Assembly: GCA_002551355.1 (NCBI GenBank) | Contig: NTHE01000002.1 | Coordinates: 62,001-126,000 of the forward strand | DNA length: 64,000 nucleotides | Direction: 5' to 3' | DNA from: Streptomyces sp. man185 | GTDB taxonomy: Bacteria; Actinomycetota; Actinomycetes; Streptomycetales; Streptomycetaceae | Shown: positions 33,070 to 41,837 of the stretch, piece after piece | How positions within the stretch are numbered: position 1 is the stretch's first letter | How the letters are laid out: each line of letters opens with the position of its first letter | Position numbers and translations under genes: made by a program | The notes under the pieces: model-generated | What the model was told of the DNA's origin: nothing | The model's input: only the letters and a program-made list of their open reading frames with translations | The model's database searches: none

Positions 33070-33975
33070 ATGGACCGCACGGACCGCACCCGCATGCCCT
33101 GGCACGGTGTCGTCGTCGCGACGAGCCTCCCGTTCGGCCGGGACCTCGCCGTCGACCACGGAGCCTACGGGGACAACGTCGCCTGGCTCGCCGAACAGGG
33201 CCTGCACGGCGTCGCCCCGAACGGTTCGCTGGGCGAGTACCAGACCCTGACGTACGAGGAGCGCGACCGCGTCGTCGAGACCGCCGTCGCCAACGCCCCC
33301 GAGGGATTCACCGTGATGCCCGGCGTCGGGGCGTACGGCGCGATCGAGGCGAGGCGGCACGCGCGGTTCGCCAAGGACGCCGGCTGTCAGGCCGTCATGT
33401 GCCTGCCGCCCAACGCCTACCGGGCCGACGACCGAGCCGTACTGGAGCACTACGCGATGGTGGCCTCCGCCGGTCTTCCCGTCACCGCCTACAACAACCC
33501 CATCGACACCAAGGTCGACCTGCGCCCGGACCTGCTCGCCAAGCTGCACGCCGAGGGGTTCATCGTGGGGGTGAAGGAGTTCTCCGGGGACGTCCGCAGG
33601 TGCTACGCGATCCATGAACTCGCCCCCGGTCTCGACCTCCTCATCGGCACCGACGACACCCTCCTGGAGGTCGCCGTCGCCGGTGCCAAGGGCTGGGTCG
33701 CCGGTTACCCCCAGGTCTTCCCGCGCGCCTGCCTCGACCTCTACAACGCCTCGCTGGCCGGCGATCTCGACACCGCGCTCCCGCTCTACCGACGGCTCCA
33801 CCCGGTGCTGCGCTGGGACAGCAGGACCGAGTTCGTCCAGGCGATCAAGCTCGGCCAGGACATGATCGGCCGGCCCGGCGGCGTCTGCCGTCCGCCCCGC
33901 CTGCCCCTGGACCCGGAGACCGAGGCCGTCGTGCGCTCCGCCACCCGGGCCCTCGTCGACGCGGGGGTGAACTGA
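33070..33975 (+). CDS. Dihydrodipicolinate synthase-family protein, probable pyrroline-4-hydroxy-2-carboxylate deaminase
   Basis: A 301-residue DapA-superfamily TIM barrel. The Schiff-base Lys is in FIVGVKEFSGD (about residue 161), the Tyr of the catalytic pair is in AYNNP (about 139), and the substrate-loop region is NGSLGEYQTL in place of DapA's GTTGE. In the trans-4-hydroxyproline pathway this family deaminates the product of D-Hyp dehydrogenase to alpha-ketoglutarate semialdehyde. It lies 9 bases after the dehydrogenase and one base before the epimerase gene. The final semialdehyde dehydrogenase is not in the window. Confidence 0.82.
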   Translation: MDRTDRTRMPWHGVVVATSLPFGRDLAVDHGAYGDNVAWLAEQGLHGVAPNGSLGEYQTLTYEERDRVVETAVANAPEGFTVMPGVGAYGAIEARRHARFAKDAGCQAVMCLPPNAYRADDRAVLEHYAMVASAGLPVTAYNNPIDTKVDLRPDLLAKLHAEGFIVGVKEFSGDVRRCYAIHELAPGLDLLIGTDDTLLEVAVAGAKGWVAGYPQVFPRACLDLYNASLAGDLDTALPLYRRLHPVLRWDSRTEFVQAIKLGQDMIGRPGGVCRPPRLPLDPETEAVVRSATRALVDAGVN

Positions 33976-33976
33976 C

Positions 33977-34978
33977 GTGCGCTCGACGGTCTGTTACCAC
34001 GCGGTCGACTCGCACACCGAGGGCATGCCGACCAGGGTGATCACCGGCGGGGTGGGCGTCCTGCCCGGCGCGACCATGGCGGAGCGGCGGCAGCGGTTCA
34101 TGGCGGAACGCGACGGGCTGCGGACCCTGCTCGTGTGCGAGCCGCGCGGGCACGCGTCCATGTCCGGCGCGATCCTCCAGCCCCCGACCCGGCCGGACGC
34201 CGACTTCGGCGTGCTGTTCATCGAGGTCTCCGGCTGCCTGCCCATGTGCGGCCACGGCACCATCGGTGTGGCGACGGTCCTGGTGGAGACGGGCATGGTC
34301 GAGGCGGTCGAACCGGAGACCCTCATCCGCCTCGACACTCCCGCCGGTCTCGTCACGGCACGGGTCGCCGTGCGGGGCGGCCGCGCGGAGTCCGTCACCC
34401 TGGAGAACGTCGCGTCGTACAGCCACGCGCTGGACCAGGTCGTCGAGGTGGCGGGGTTCGGTCCGGTCCGCTACGACATGGCGTACGGCGGCAACTTCTA
34501 CGCCATCGTGCGCACCGCGGACCTCGGCATCCCCTTCGACCGGGCGGAGAAGGGGCGGCTGCTCGACGCGGGCCTGGCCGTCATGCGGGCGGTCAACGAG
34601 CAGAACCCGGTGGCCCATCCGGAGGATCCCGCGATCGGCGTCTGCCACCACGTCTACCTGGAGGCGCCCGGCTCCACCGCCGAGCACTCGCGGCACGCCA
34701 TGGCGATCCACCCCGGATGGTTCGACCGCTCGCCCTGCGGGACGGGAACCAGTGCCCGGATGGCCCAACTCCACGCACGGGGACTGCTGAAGGCCGGCCA
34801 GGACTTCGTCAACGAGTCCTTCATCGGCTCCCGCTTCACCGGCCGGATCCTGGGGGAGAGCACGGTCGGCGGCCGGCCCGCGGTCCTGCCCTCCGTCACC
34901 GGTCGCGCCTGGATCACCGGGACCGCGCAGTACCTGCTCGATCCGACGGACCCGTATCCGACGGGATTCACCGTCTGA
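33977..34978 (+). CDS. Proline racemase-family 4-hydroxyproline 2-epimerase
   Basis: A 333-residue enzyme of the proline racemase fold. Both catalytic cysteines are present: PMCGHGT (about residue 90) and RSPCGTGTSAR (about 254). That pattern fits epimerases rather than the Thr-containing trans-3-hydroxyproline dehydratases. It would convert trans-4-hydroxy-L-proline to cis-4-hydroxy-D-proline, feeding the upstream dehydrogenase. The start is a GTG one base after the previous stop. Last gene of the five-gene operon. Confidence 0.87.
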   Translation: MRSTVCYHAVDSHTEGMPTRVITGGVGVLPGATMAERRQRFMAERDGLRTLLVCEPRGHASMSGAILQPPTRPDADFGVLFIEVSGCLPMCGHGTIGVATVLVETGMVEAVEPETLIRLDTPAGLVTARVAVRGGRAESVTLENVASYSHALDQVVEVAGFGPVRYDMAYGGNFYAIVRTADLGIPFDRAEKGRLLDAGLAVMRAVNEQNPVAHPEDPAIGVCHHVYLEAPGSTAEHSRHAMAIHPGWFDRSPCGTGTSARMAQLHARGLLKAGQDFVNESFIGSRFTGRILGESTVGGRPAVLPSVTGRAWITGTAQYLLDPTDPYPTGFTV

Positions 34979-35027
34979 CCGCACACCGCTCCGAGGGGAA
35001 CAGCCGCCTGTGCAGCGGGCGTCGGGG

Positions 35028-35738
35028 TCAGCGAGCGCCGAGCCTGCGGGACGGGGCGACGCGTTCGGCCTCCCGCTTCCGGGCCGCCCACAGGGTCCGC
35101 ACATGCGCGAGATGGTGGCGCATGTGCTCCTCGGCCCCCTCCGCGTCCCCCGCGATCATGATGTCCAGGAGCGCGGTGTGCTCCTGCGCCGAACCCACCA
35201 ACGACCCCTCCTGGGACAGGTCGGTGAGTCCGTACAGCCGGGAGCGCCCCCGCAGGTCGGCCACCGTCTCGACGAGGCGCGCGTTCCCCGCGAGGGCGAG
35301 CAGGTCGAGGTGGAAGCGGCGGTCCGACTCCAGGTAGCCGATCAGGTCGCCCCGCTGCGCGGCGGCCACGATCTCCTCGGCCACCGGGCGCAACGCCTCC
35401 AACTGCTCGCGGGAGGCGGTGCGGGTCACGCGGCCGATGACGGGGATCTCGATGAGCGCGCGGATCTCGGTGTACTCGTCCAGGTCCCGCTCGGAGAGCT
35501 CGGTGACCCGGAACCCCTTGTTGCGCACCGCCTCGACCAGGCCTTCGCGGGCCAGATCCAGCATGGCCTCGCGCACGGGTGTGGCCGAGACGCCGTACTC
35601 CGCGGCCAGAGTGGGCGCCGAGTAGATCACGCCGGGCTCAAGTTCCCCCGCTATCAGCCCGGCTCGCAGGGCGTTGGCCACCTGGTCGCGCAGATGCTCC
35701 TGCACCGAGATGAGTTTGCGGGACTTCAGCTCGCCCAT
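35028..35738 (-). CDS. GntR-family (FadR/FCD) transcriptional regulator of hydroxyproline use
   Basis: A 236-residue regulator. The winged helix (about 12-78) has SVQEHLRDQVANALRAGLI and the recognition region AAEYGVSATPVREAMLDLAREGLVE. The C-terminal FCD domain (about 90-215) has the expected metal-ligand pattern (RRFHLDLLALAGN, then HTALLDIMIAGD, HMRHHL). It converges on the catabolic operon and is divergent from the collagenase. Operator-like sites lie before all three units, so it is probably a local repressor relieved by hydroxyproline or a derivative. Confidence 0.87.
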   Translation of the reverse strand: MGELKSRKLISVQEHLRDQVANALRAGLIAGELEPGVIYSAPTLAAEYGVSATPVREAMLDLAREGLVEAVRNKGFRVTELSERDLDEYTEIRALIEIPVIGRVTRTASREQLEALRPVAEEIVAAAQRGDLIGYLESDRRFHLDLLALAGNARLVETVADLRGRSRLYGLTDLSQEGSLVGSAQEHTALLDIMIAGDAEGAEEHMRHHLAHVRTLWAARKREAERVAPSRRLGAR

Positions 35739-35768
35739 GCGTTCCCTCCAGCGATAGGGGACCGCACT

Positions 35769-35786
35769 CTACAATGTCACGTTGCG
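35769..35786. promoter_or_regulatory. Operator-like site O3 upstream of gntR
   Basis: CTACAATGTCACGTTGC shares CAATGTCAC with the reverse complement of O1. It overlaps a possible TAGAGT -10 box for gntR on the minus strand (35771-35766), consistent with autoregulation. Confidence 0.5.
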
Positions 35787-35916
35787 CAGCGCGTCGTCCC
35801 TGCTGGTCAGCGCAGTTGGGGGCAGGGCCGGCGCGCTTCCCCGCCCGCCCCGCCCTCCTCCCTGCCTCGCCCGCCGACAAGCGGATCCGGTCGTATGCCT
35901 TCCCGGTGCTGTGTGA

Positions 35917-35941
35917 CCTGTGCAATGGTACATGGCACAGG
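35917..35941. promoter_or_regulatory. 25-bp palindrome O2 upstream of the collagenase gene
   Basis: An inverted repeat with CCTGTGC at 35917-35923 and GCACAGG at 35935-35941; 10 of 12 base pairs match around a single centre base. Its core TGCAATGGTACATGGCA differs from O1 (reverse complement TGCAATGTCACATGCCA) at only a few positions. It lies 142 bases before the collagenase start and 178 bases before gntR. The rest of the 345-bp gap shows no other gene. Confidence 0.65.
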
Positions 35942-36083
35942 GCGTGAGCATGTCAAATCGTGCCGGGTGTCTACCCCCTGACCCCGGCCGACAGCACGGC
36001 TGTACAACACCCCCCGCCCCACGCCCTGTTCATCCCATCGGTCACGCATGCGCGTGCCCCGATCCCTCATGGGAGGAAACAAC

Positions 36084-38402
36084 GTGAGAACCACAAGCGT
36101 CCGCCGAGGCGTGGGTGCCGTTCTGCCCCTGGCTCTGGCCGGGGCGATGGGCGTCGCGCTGCTCGCGCAGCCGGCCCAGGCACAGTCGAACCCCCCTTCG
36201 GCCGCCACGGCATCGATCGCTTCGCCGCCGTCCCGCCCCGCCGGGTCGGCCCACCCCGCGCCGCAGGCGCAGCAGTCCCCCGCCCCGGACGCCGGTCACC
36301 GGCTCAAGGGCCGGCTCAAGGCGTCCCAACTCCCCCCGCTGAGCGCCGACAAGTCCCCCCTCAAGGAGGCCTACGGCCACCACGACGCCCCGAAGCGGCG
36401 ATACGCGGGCGAGAACTCCCCGGCGAAGGCGGCCGCCGCGTGCGACCCGGCCGACTTCACCGGCCGTACCGGCGGCGAACTGGTGCGGCATATCAAGGAG
36501 TCCACCACCGAGTGCGTGAACACGCTGTTCGGCCTGACGGGCGACAACGCCCGACTGGCTTTCCGCGAAGCCCAGATGGCCTCGGTCGCGTACGCGCTGC
36601 GCGACAACTCCGTCTACTACCCGGGCGACGGGAGCACCGGCACCCCGCAGCTCGTGCTCTACCTCCGCGCCGGGTACTACGTGCAGTGGTACAACCCGGA
36701 TGTCGTCGGACCGTACGGCAGCGCCCTGCGCACCGCCGTCCGCTCGGGCCTCGACGGATTCTTCGCGAGCCCCCGGTCGCACGACGTCACCGACGAGAAC
36801 GGTGAGACGCTCTCCGAGGCGGTCGTCCTGATCGACAGCGCCCAGGAGAACGCTCGCTACCTGGACGTCGTCAAGCGGCTGCTGGCCGACTACGACTCCT
36901 CCTGGAACGCCCTCTCGCGGATGCTCGCCGCCGTCAACAACGTGTACACGGTCACCTTCCGGGGCCACCAGGTCCCGGAGTTCGTCAGCGCCGTCGAGTC
37001 GGACCCGAGCCTCATCGACTCCCTGCACCGCTTCGCCGCCGACCACCTCTCCCTGCTGGGCGGCGACCGGTCCTACCTGACCTCCAACGCGGGTCGGGAG
37101 CTGGGCCGATTCCTCCAGTACCCGAGCCTGCGGGGCAAGGCCCGGCCCCTGGCCACCGACCTGCTCGGCCGGAGCTCGATCACCGGTCCCACCGCCCCGC
37201 TCTGGGTGGGCATAGCGGAGATGGCCGACTACTACGACCGGGCGAACTGCTCGGCCTACGGCGTCTGCGACCTACAGGAACGCCTCAAGCGCGAGGTCCT
37301 GCCGGTCCGCCACACCTGTAGCCCCAGCATCCGCATCCTCGCCCAGCAGATGACGACCGCCGAGCTGAAAGCCAGCTGTACCAGCCTCATCGAGCAGGAC
37401 GCCTACTTCCACCGGATCGCCCGGGACAACGGCCCGGTCGCCGACGACAACAACACCACCATCGAGGTGATCGCCTACGACTCCAGCGCCGACTACCAGA
37501 CGTACGCCGGCGCGATGTACGGAATCGACACCAACAACGGCGGCATGTACCTGGAGGGCGACCCCTCCGTCGTGGGCAACCAGCCCCGCTTCATCGCCTA
37601 CGAGGCCGAGTGGCTGCGGCCGGACTTCCACATCTGGAACCTCAACCACGAGTACACCCACTACCTCGACGGCCGATTCACCATGTACGGAGACTTCGCC
37701 GCGGGCATGACCACCCCCACCATCTGGTGGGTCGAAGGCTTCGCGGAGTACATCTCCTACCACTACCGAGGCGAGCCCTACACCGCGGCGATGACCGAGG
37801 CGGGCAAGGGCACCTACGCCCTGAGCACCCTGTTCGGCACCGACTACGGCCACGACACCACCCGGGTGTACCGCTGGGGCTACCTCGCCGTGCGCTACAT
37901 GCTGGAGAAGCACCCCGCCGACATGGAAACGGTGCTCGGCCACTACCGCACCGGACAGTGGGCCGCCGCCCGGACCTACCTCACCAGCACCGTCGGCACC
38001 CGCTACGACAGTGACTTCCGCACCTGGCTGGCGGGCTGCGCGGCCGGTGACTGCGGTGACGGCGGCGCCGTCGTCGAGTGCACCGACCCCGACACCCGTG
38101 CCTTGGGCGAGAACTGCCGCCGCAGCAATCTTTCCGCCACCACCGGCAACTACGCCTACCACTACCTGTACATCCCGGCCGGCACCGCGCAGCTGAAGAT
38201 CACCGTCAGTGGCGGCACCGGCGACGCGGACCTCTACTACAGCGGCACCGGCTGGGCCACCACCGCCTCCCACACCAGCCGTGCGACCGGTCCCGGAAAC
38301 TCCCACGCCCTGACCGTCACCGACCCGCCGCCCGGCACCCACTACATCAGCCTGCACGCGGCCGCCTCGTTCGGCGGAGCCACCGTCACGACCGCCTACT
38401 GA
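36084..38402 (+). CDS. Secreted M9 collagenase
   Basis: A 772-residue secreted metalloprotease. A Sec signal (RRGVGAVLPLALAGAMGVALLAQPAQAQ) is followed by a Pro/Ala-rich linker, an M9 N-terminal activator domain (about 110-400), and the M9 catalytic domain with HEYTH (H522, H526) and the third ligand Glu551 in WWVEGFAEYI. A C-terminal PPC domain (about 700-772) aids binding to insoluble collagen. The GTG at 36084 is chosen because GGGAGG lies 7 bases upstream. It would release hydroxyproline-rich peptides; the adjacent operon degrades hydroxyproline. Confidence 0.9.
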   Translation: MRTTSVRRGVGAVLPLALAGAMGVALLAQPAQAQSNPPSAATASIASPPSRPAGSAHPAPQAQQSPAPDAGHRLKGRLKASQLPPLSADKSPLKEAYGHHDAPKRRYAGENSPAKAAAACDPADFTGRTGGELVRHIKESTTECVNTLFGLTGDNARLAFREAQMASVAYALRDNSVYYPGDGSTGTPQLVLYLRAGYYVQWYNPDVVGPYGSALRTAVRSGLDGFFASPRSHDVTDENGETLSEAVVLIDSAQENARYLDVVKRLLADYDSSWNALSRMLAAVNNVYTVTFRGHQVPEFVSAVESDPSLIDSLHRFAADHLSLLGGDRSYLTSNAGRELGRFLQYPSLRGKARPLATDLLGRSSITGPTAPLWVGIAEMADYYDRANCSAYGVCDLQERLKREVLPVRHTCSPSIRILAQQMTTAELKASCTSLIEQDAYFHRIARDNGPVADDNNTTIEVIAYDSSADYQTYAGAMYGIDTNNGGMYLEGDPSVVGNQPRFIAYEAEWLRPDFHIWNLNHEYTHYLDGRFTMYGDFAAGMTTPTIWWVEGFAEYISYHYRGEPYTAAMTEAGKGTYALSTLFGTDYGHDTTRVYRWGYLAVRYMLEKHPADMETVLGHYRTGQWAAARTYLTSTVGTRYDSDFRTWLAGCAAGDCGDGGAVVECTDPDTRALGENCRRSNLSATTGNYAYHYLYIPAGTAQLKITVSGGTGDADLYYSGTGWATTASHTSRATGPGNSHALTVTDPPPGTHYISLHAAASFGGATVTTAY

Positions 38403-38582
38403 CCGGACGCTTCACATCCCTCTGCCGGGGCCCGCGCGACGTGACGCGGACCCCGGCCCCGCGGTGCGCCGGGCCTGCGGCGGCCGGGCCGGGCTCCACT
38501 GTCAGTGCCTCCCCATACAGTCGAAACATCGCTCGGGGAACGCACCGGGGGACTCGGGGAACACCGGAGAAGGGGCACAGCC

Positions 38583-39641
38583 ATGTCCGCCAACAGGATC
38601 CAGCACAAGGTGAATCACGTCGCTCTGGTCGTGGACGCCTCCGGTTCCATGTACCAGCACCAGGGTCAGCTGATCCGTGTCGTGGACGAGTTCGTGGCGG
38701 GACTGAAGGCCGAGTCCGACAGCCTCGGCCACGAGACCCGGATCAGCCTCTACTCCTTCGACCACCGGGTGGAGAACCTGGTCTGGGACATGGATGTGAA
38801 GCACCTGCCGTCCATGCGCGGGCTGTACAAGGTCAACAACGGCGCCACGGCCCTCATCGAGGCCTCACTGAAGTCCCTGGACGACCTGGGCCACATCTGG
38901 GAGGAGTACGGCGAGCACAGCTTCCTCCAGATCGTGGTGACGGACGGCGAGGAGAACGCCTCCGGCGGCGACCGGCGGCACGACGGCGACATGACCATCC
39001 TCGGCCCGTGGCTCGACCGGATCACCGCGAAGATGAACGGGCTCCCGGGGCACTGGACTTCCGCGATTCTCGTGCCGAACTCCCTGGCCAAGCGCACCGC
39101 CCAGAACTACGGCTTCCCGGCGGGCAACATCGCGATCTGGGACGCGGACTCCCAGAAGGGCGTCGAGGACGCGATCGGCACCGTGCGCGCCGCCGCCACC
39201 AGCTTCCTGCGCGGCCGAGAACAGGGCGTGCGCGGCACGAAGAACCTGTTCGCCGTCGGCCAGGACATATCCGTGGACGACGTGCGGGCAACCCTCGAAC
39301 CGGTCGCGGCCGACAAGTACCGGCTGCTGAAGGTCGACAAGGAGATGGAGATCCGCGCCTTCGTCGACTCGCACCCGGGCGTCACCTACGAGCGCGGCTC
39401 CTGCTACTACCAGCTGGGCACCCGGGTCCAGGTGCAGCCCGACAAGGAAGTCATCGTGGTCGAGAAGGACACCGACCGCGCCTACACGGGCGAGGCGGCG
39501 CGCAACCTCCTGTTCGGCTCCGGGGTCCGCGGGACCGTCTCCGTGAAGGCGGGCAACAACCCCAAGCTGGAGGTCTACGTCCAGAGCCGCTCGGTGAACA
39601 GGAAGCTCAAGGCCGATACGCGCCTGCTCATCATGCTCTGA
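38583..39641 (+). CDS. VWA-domain protein
   Basis: A 352-residue cytoplasmic protein with an N-terminal von Willebrand A domain (about 8-200). The MIDAS residues are clear: VVDASGSM (DxSxS), a Thr/Ala region, and VVTDGEEN. The C-terminal 130 residues (KADTRLLIML end) are not recognised. GGAGAAGG precedes the ATG. Bacterial proteins of this kind are metal-dependent adaptors, some in stress or tellurite contexts, but no ter genes are near. It stands alone between the collagenase and a convergent LysE gene. Confidence 0.75.
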   Translation: MSANRIQHKVNHVALVVDASGSMYQHQGQLIRVVDEFVAGLKAESDSLGHETRISLYSFDHRVENLVWDMDVKHLPSMRGLYKVNNGATALIEASLKSLDDLGHIWEEYGEHSFLQIVVTDGEENASGGDRRHDGDMTILGPWLDRITAKMNGLPGHWTSAILVPNSLAKRTAQNYGFPAGNIAIWDADSQKGVEDAIGTVRAAATSFLRGREQGVRGTKNLFAVGQDISVDDVRATLEPVAADKYRLLKVDKEMEIRAFVDSHPGVTYERGSCYYQLGTRVQVQPDKEVIVVEKDTDRAYTGEAARNLLFGSGVRGTVSVKAGNNPKLEVYVQSRSVNRKLKADTRLLIML

Positions 39642-39654
39642 CCCCGCCGGCCGT

Positions 39655-40302
39655 TCAGCCCGAGGTCGCCGGCGCCGAGGTGTCCGTCGCCACCGACACC
39701 GCGAGCAGGCCCAGGGCGGTGCCCATCACATAGCGCTGGGCGCGGAGCCAGGAAGGGCGCCGGGCGAGGAAGACGGCGATGGCTCCCGCCGCCAGGACGA
39801 TGCCCAGGTTGACGGTGAGGGCCACCGCGATCTGGACGGAGCCCAGCACGAAGCCCTGCAGGAGGACGTTTCCCGCCTCCAGGCTGATGAACTGCGGGAT
39901 GAGGGAGAGATACATGATGGCGATCTTCGGGTTGAGCAGATTCGTCATCAGGCCCATCGTGAACAGCCTGCGCGGGGAGTCGCGTGGCAAGTCCTTGGGG
40001 GCGAAGACGGAGACGCCGCCGGGCCTGAGGGCGGACCAGGCCAGATAGGCCAGGTAGGCGGCGCCGGCCAGTTTCACGGCCACGTACAGCTCGGGCACCG
40101 CGAGGAAGACCACCGACAGGCCGAGATTCGTGGCCAGCAGATAGACCAGGAAACCCACGGCCACGCCGCCGAGGGACACCACCCCCGCGCGTCGCCCCTG
40201 GGTGATGCTCCGGGAGACGAGATAGATCATGTTCGGCCCCGGGGTGAGCACCATTCCCAGGGCGATCATTCCGACCCCCAGCACCCCGCTCAGCTCAACC
40301 AT
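39655..40302 (-). CDS. LysE/RhtB-family amino-acid exporter
   Basis: A 215-residue inner-membrane protein with six helices and the family signature GMVLTPGPNMIYLVSRSITQG near residue 17, then GxVxG-like VSLGGVAVGFLVYL. LysE-type proteins export lysine, arginine, threonine or similar compounds. It is divergent from a MocR-type regulator with paired operator-like repeats between, so the regulator probably controls it in response to an amino acid or PLP adduct. Confidence 0.88.
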   Translation of the reverse strand: MVELSGVLGVGMIALGMVLTPGPNMIYLVSRSITQGRRAGVVSLGGVAVGFLVYLLATNLGLSVVFLAVPELYVAVKLAGAAYLAYLAWSALRPGGVSVFAPKDLPRDSPRRLFTMGLMTNLLNPKIAIMYLSLIPQFISLEAGNVLLQGFVLGSVQIAVALTVNLGIVLAAGAIAVFLARRPSWLRAQRYVMGTALGLLAVSVATDTSAPATSG

Positions 40303-40366
40303 GTCCGTCCGCCGCTCTGTTCACCCGGAGCCGGACAGCCCGGCCCCTGCACACCGACCGCCTTTC

Positions 40367-40435
40367 TCGGTGCAATCGGAGTCTAGGTTCGCCTTTCGAG
40401 TCGGTTCAATAGAGGACATTGCACTCGGTGCAATG
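40367..40435. promoter_or_regulatory. Operator-like repeats between lysE and the MocR gene
   Basis: TCGGTGCAAT occurs twice in direct orientation (40367-40376 and 40425-40434). The second copy is part of a perfect palindrome CATTGCAC-TCG-GTGCAATG (40417-40435). Paired direct and inverted half-sites are typical of MocR/PdxR binding. The half-site GTGCAATGT is also part of the hydroxyproline operator O1. Confidence 0.7.
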
Positions 40436-40483
40436 TTGTGCTTCGATGCCGTTCCGTCTGTTCACCAGGGGAGGGGGAAGCCC

Positions 40484-41827
40484 ATGAAGGATTTCCGGTC
40501 CGTCGCCGACACCGTGGCGGAAGAGATCGCGACCGGTCGGCTCGGGCCGGGGGAACGCCTGCCTCCGCAGCGGGAGTTCGCCCGGCTCCACGCGATCGCC
40601 GACTCCACCGCCTCCCGCGTCTACCAGGAGCTGGCCCGCCGGGGCCTCACCGTCGGCCACGTCGGCCGCGGCACGTTCGTCACGGCCGCGCCCGGAGCTC
40701 CCGCCCCCGCACCGGCCCTCTCCGAGCCCGCCGCCGGCCGGGTCGACCTGGAGCTCAACCACCCCGTCGTCCCCGAACAGGCCGGGCTGCTCGCCGCCGG
40801 CCTGGAGAAGCTGGTGCGCTCCGACGACCTGGAGTCGGTGCTCCGCCCGGTGGGGCCCGCCGGCACTCCCGCCGCCCGCGAGGCAGCCGCCGATCTCCTC
40901 GTACGGGGCGGCGGGCGGCCCGATCCGGAACGCGTCCTGTTCGCCGGGAACGGCCGGCAGGCCATCTCCGCCGCCGTCGCCGCACTGACCCGGCCGGGCG
41001 CCCGGCTCGGCGTCGAGGAGTTCACCTATCCGGTACTGAAGGCCATCGCCGCCCGGCTCGGCGTCACCCTGGTGCCCCTGGCCACGGACGAGGACGGGCT
41101 GATCCCGGAGGCGGTGGAGGAAGCGCACCGCGCCGAACCGCTGCACGCCGTCTACGTACAACCGGTCCTCCACAACCCGCTGTCCCTCACCATGCCCGCG
41201 CGGCGGCTCGACCGCCTGGCCGACGTGCTGCTGACATCAGGGATCCACGCGATCGAGGACGCCGTCTGGGCCTTCCTCCGGAATGACCTGCCGTCCCTCG
41301 CCTCGCGGGCCCCCGAGCACACCGTCCTCGTCGACAGCCTCTCCAAACGGCTCTCCCCGGGACTCTCCCTGGGGTTCGCCGTCGCCCCCGCCGCGCTCGG
41401 GGGGCGGGTCGCGGCGGCCGTGCGTTCCGGAGGGTGGACGCCCATGCGCTTTCCCCTGGAGGCGATGGTCCGGTGGCAGCAGGACGGTGTCGTCGCCACC
41501 CTCGTACGGGCCAAACAGCGGGAGGCCGAGGTGCGGCAGGAGATCGCGCACCGGCACCTCGGCGAGTTCCGCACCCGCAGCGACCCGTCCTCGTACCACC
41601 TCTGGTGGGAGCTGCCCGCCCCCTGGCGCTCCGACACCTTCGTCGCGGCCGCCGCGCGGCACTCCATCGCGGTGACCCCGGCCGCGGCGTTCTCCGTCGG
41701 CCGCCACCGGGGCCCGCACGCGATCCGCATCGGCCTGGCGTCACCCACCCGGGAGGTGCTCTCCCGGACTCTCTCCACCCTCGCCGACCTCGCCCGGTCC
41801 GCTCCGGACGACTTCGCCGGGGACTGA
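40484..41827 (+). CDS. MocR/PdxR-type transcriptional regulator (GntR HTH fused to aminotransferase fold)
   Basis: A 447-residue chimera. The N-terminal GntR winged helix (about 1-70) has TVAEEIATGRLGPGERLPPQREFA and STASRVYQELARRGL. The rest is a class I aminotransferase domain with YVQPVLHNPLS and the PLP-binding Lys in LVDSLSKRLSPGLSLG (about residue 289). GGGGAGGGGGAAG lies before the ATG. It probably acts as an effector-dependent activator or repressor of the divergent lysE, not as an enzyme. Confidence 0.88.
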   Translation: MKDFRSVADTVAEEIATGRLGPGERLPPQREFARLHAIADSTASRVYQELARRGLTVGHVGRGTFVTAAPGAPAPAPALSEPAAGRVDLELNHPVVPEQAGLLAAGLEKLVRSDDLESVLRPVGPAGTPAAREAAADLLVRGGGRPDPERVLFAGNGRQAISAAVAALTRPGARLGVEEFTYPVLKAIAARLGVTLVPLATDEDGLIPEAVEEAHRAEPLHAVYVQPVLHNPLSLTMPARRLDRLADVLLTSGIHAIEDAVWAFLRNDLPSLASRAPEHTVLVDSLSKRLSPGLSLGFAVAPAALGGRVAAAVRSGGWTPMRFPLEAMVRWQQDGVVATLVRAKQREAEVRQEIAHRHLGEFRTRSDPSSYHLWWELPAPWRSDTFVAAAARHSIAVTPAAAFSVGRHRGPHAIRIGLASPTREVLSRTLSTLADLARSAPDDFAGD

Positions 41828-41837
41828 GAGACCCTCC

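Noticed and set aside
38583..39641. Tellurite-resistance (TerY) assignment for the VWA protein
   Set aside because: The VWA fold is clear but there are no terD/terE/terZ neighbours, so the name is not justified.
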